Of a stretch of DNA of 64,000 nt, positions 63,904-64,000 are shown in pieces; the stretch's first letter is position 1, and every line of letters begins with the position of its first letter. The notes beneath the pieces are model-generated. The model ran no database searches and was not told the DNA's origin. It was given only the letters and a program-made list of their open reading frames with translations. Origin of the DNA: Arthrobacter alpinus (GTDB lineage: Bacteria; Actinomycetota; Actinomycetes; Actinomycetales; Micrococcaceae). The stretch is from the NCBI RefSeq assembly GCF_001294625.1, contig NZ_CP012677.1, positions 3,100,001-3,164,000 on the forward strand. Reading direction: 5' to 3'. The position numbers were made by a program, and so were the translations under genes.

Positions 63904-64000
63904 GTTTGCAACCGTATCCACGGCTTCAGCCGTGCCGGCGCCACCTCGGGTGTCTCACCTCGAGTTCAACCCAAAAGCTGGCGGATTCATCTTTTGGGCC
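63904..64000. other. Upstream region of the kinase gene, right edge
   Basis: The last 97 bases hold the minus-strand promoter of the kinase gene (TACGGT on the minus strand at about 63911-63916). They show no coding frame that I can support. Confidence 0.35.

Overview
The window looks like a chromosomal segment of a moderately high-GC actinobacterium of the Micrococcaceae (Arthrobacter-like). The evidence is the gene content: actinobacterial Tad locus, MarP-type protease, Crp, PonA-type PBP, DUF3073, septum-formation protein, sterol-carrier-like protein beside purF, and HspR-type control of clpB. Many genes also appear to start leaderless, with a TANNNT-like box placed 5-7 bases before ATG/GTG. 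Gene order follows two blocks I recall from Mycobacterium tuberculosis (helicase/Rv3654c-Rv3660c/acs/marP/nth/crp/ridA/ponA2/Rv3683, and Rv0807/purF/purM/Rv0810c). That match is from memory, not from a search.

Layout. 1-2.1 kb: an SAM methyltransferase cut by the left edge, and the tRNA hydroxylase TrhO. 2.1-5.2 kb: an acetyltransferase and an MrfA-like helicase. 5.2-10.6 kb: a complete minus-strand Tad (tight adherence) operon, running Ssd, TadA, TadB, TadC, pilin-like DUF4244, TadE and Rv3654c-like. 10.7-17 kb: a VOC protein, an FGE-fold protein, an unusual family-A DNA polymerase, CoA-type Nudix, endonuclease III and a proline/alanine-rich membrane protein. 17-27 kb: acs, aroQ, a MarP-like protease, crp, Nudix, RidA, a 51-aa protein, a class A PBP and a metallophosphoesterase. 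27-31 kb: a heterodimeric ABC exporter and tRNA-Pro(CGG). 31-45 kb: a PhnA-like protein, a large membrane protein, an XRE/TPR regulator, purC/purD, a sortase-anchored serine protease, asparaginase and purF/purM. 45-60 kb: septum-formation protein, clpB with a HAIR operator, butanediol dehydrogenase, a TipA-like MerR regulator with a textbook 19-bp-spacer promoter, a UbiE-like methyltransferase, a DUF4031-HD fusion, ASCH, pentapeptide and sialidase proteins, a PspA-like pair, YccF, HutD and a lipoprotein. 60-64 kb: decaying genes, namely a DUF222/HNH pseudogene and a two-component system whose kinase has a nonsense codon and a frameshift and whose regulator has a frameshifted tail.

Functionally this is mostly core chromosome: purine synthesis, acetate activation under possible Crp influence, cell-wall synthesis and proteolysis, surface appendages, stress chaperone, and DNA repair. 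I found no CRISPR array, no intact insertion sequence and no prophage. The most unusual signals are non-coding or structural. They are a REP-like repeat that forms an in-frame insertion in purC, a 20-bp-arm cruciform between acs and aroQ, a G-quadruplex inside direct repeats after crp, three convergent gene pairs that share one CTAG as both stop codons, the MerR operator, the pervasive leaderless starts, and the pseudogene cluster at the right end.
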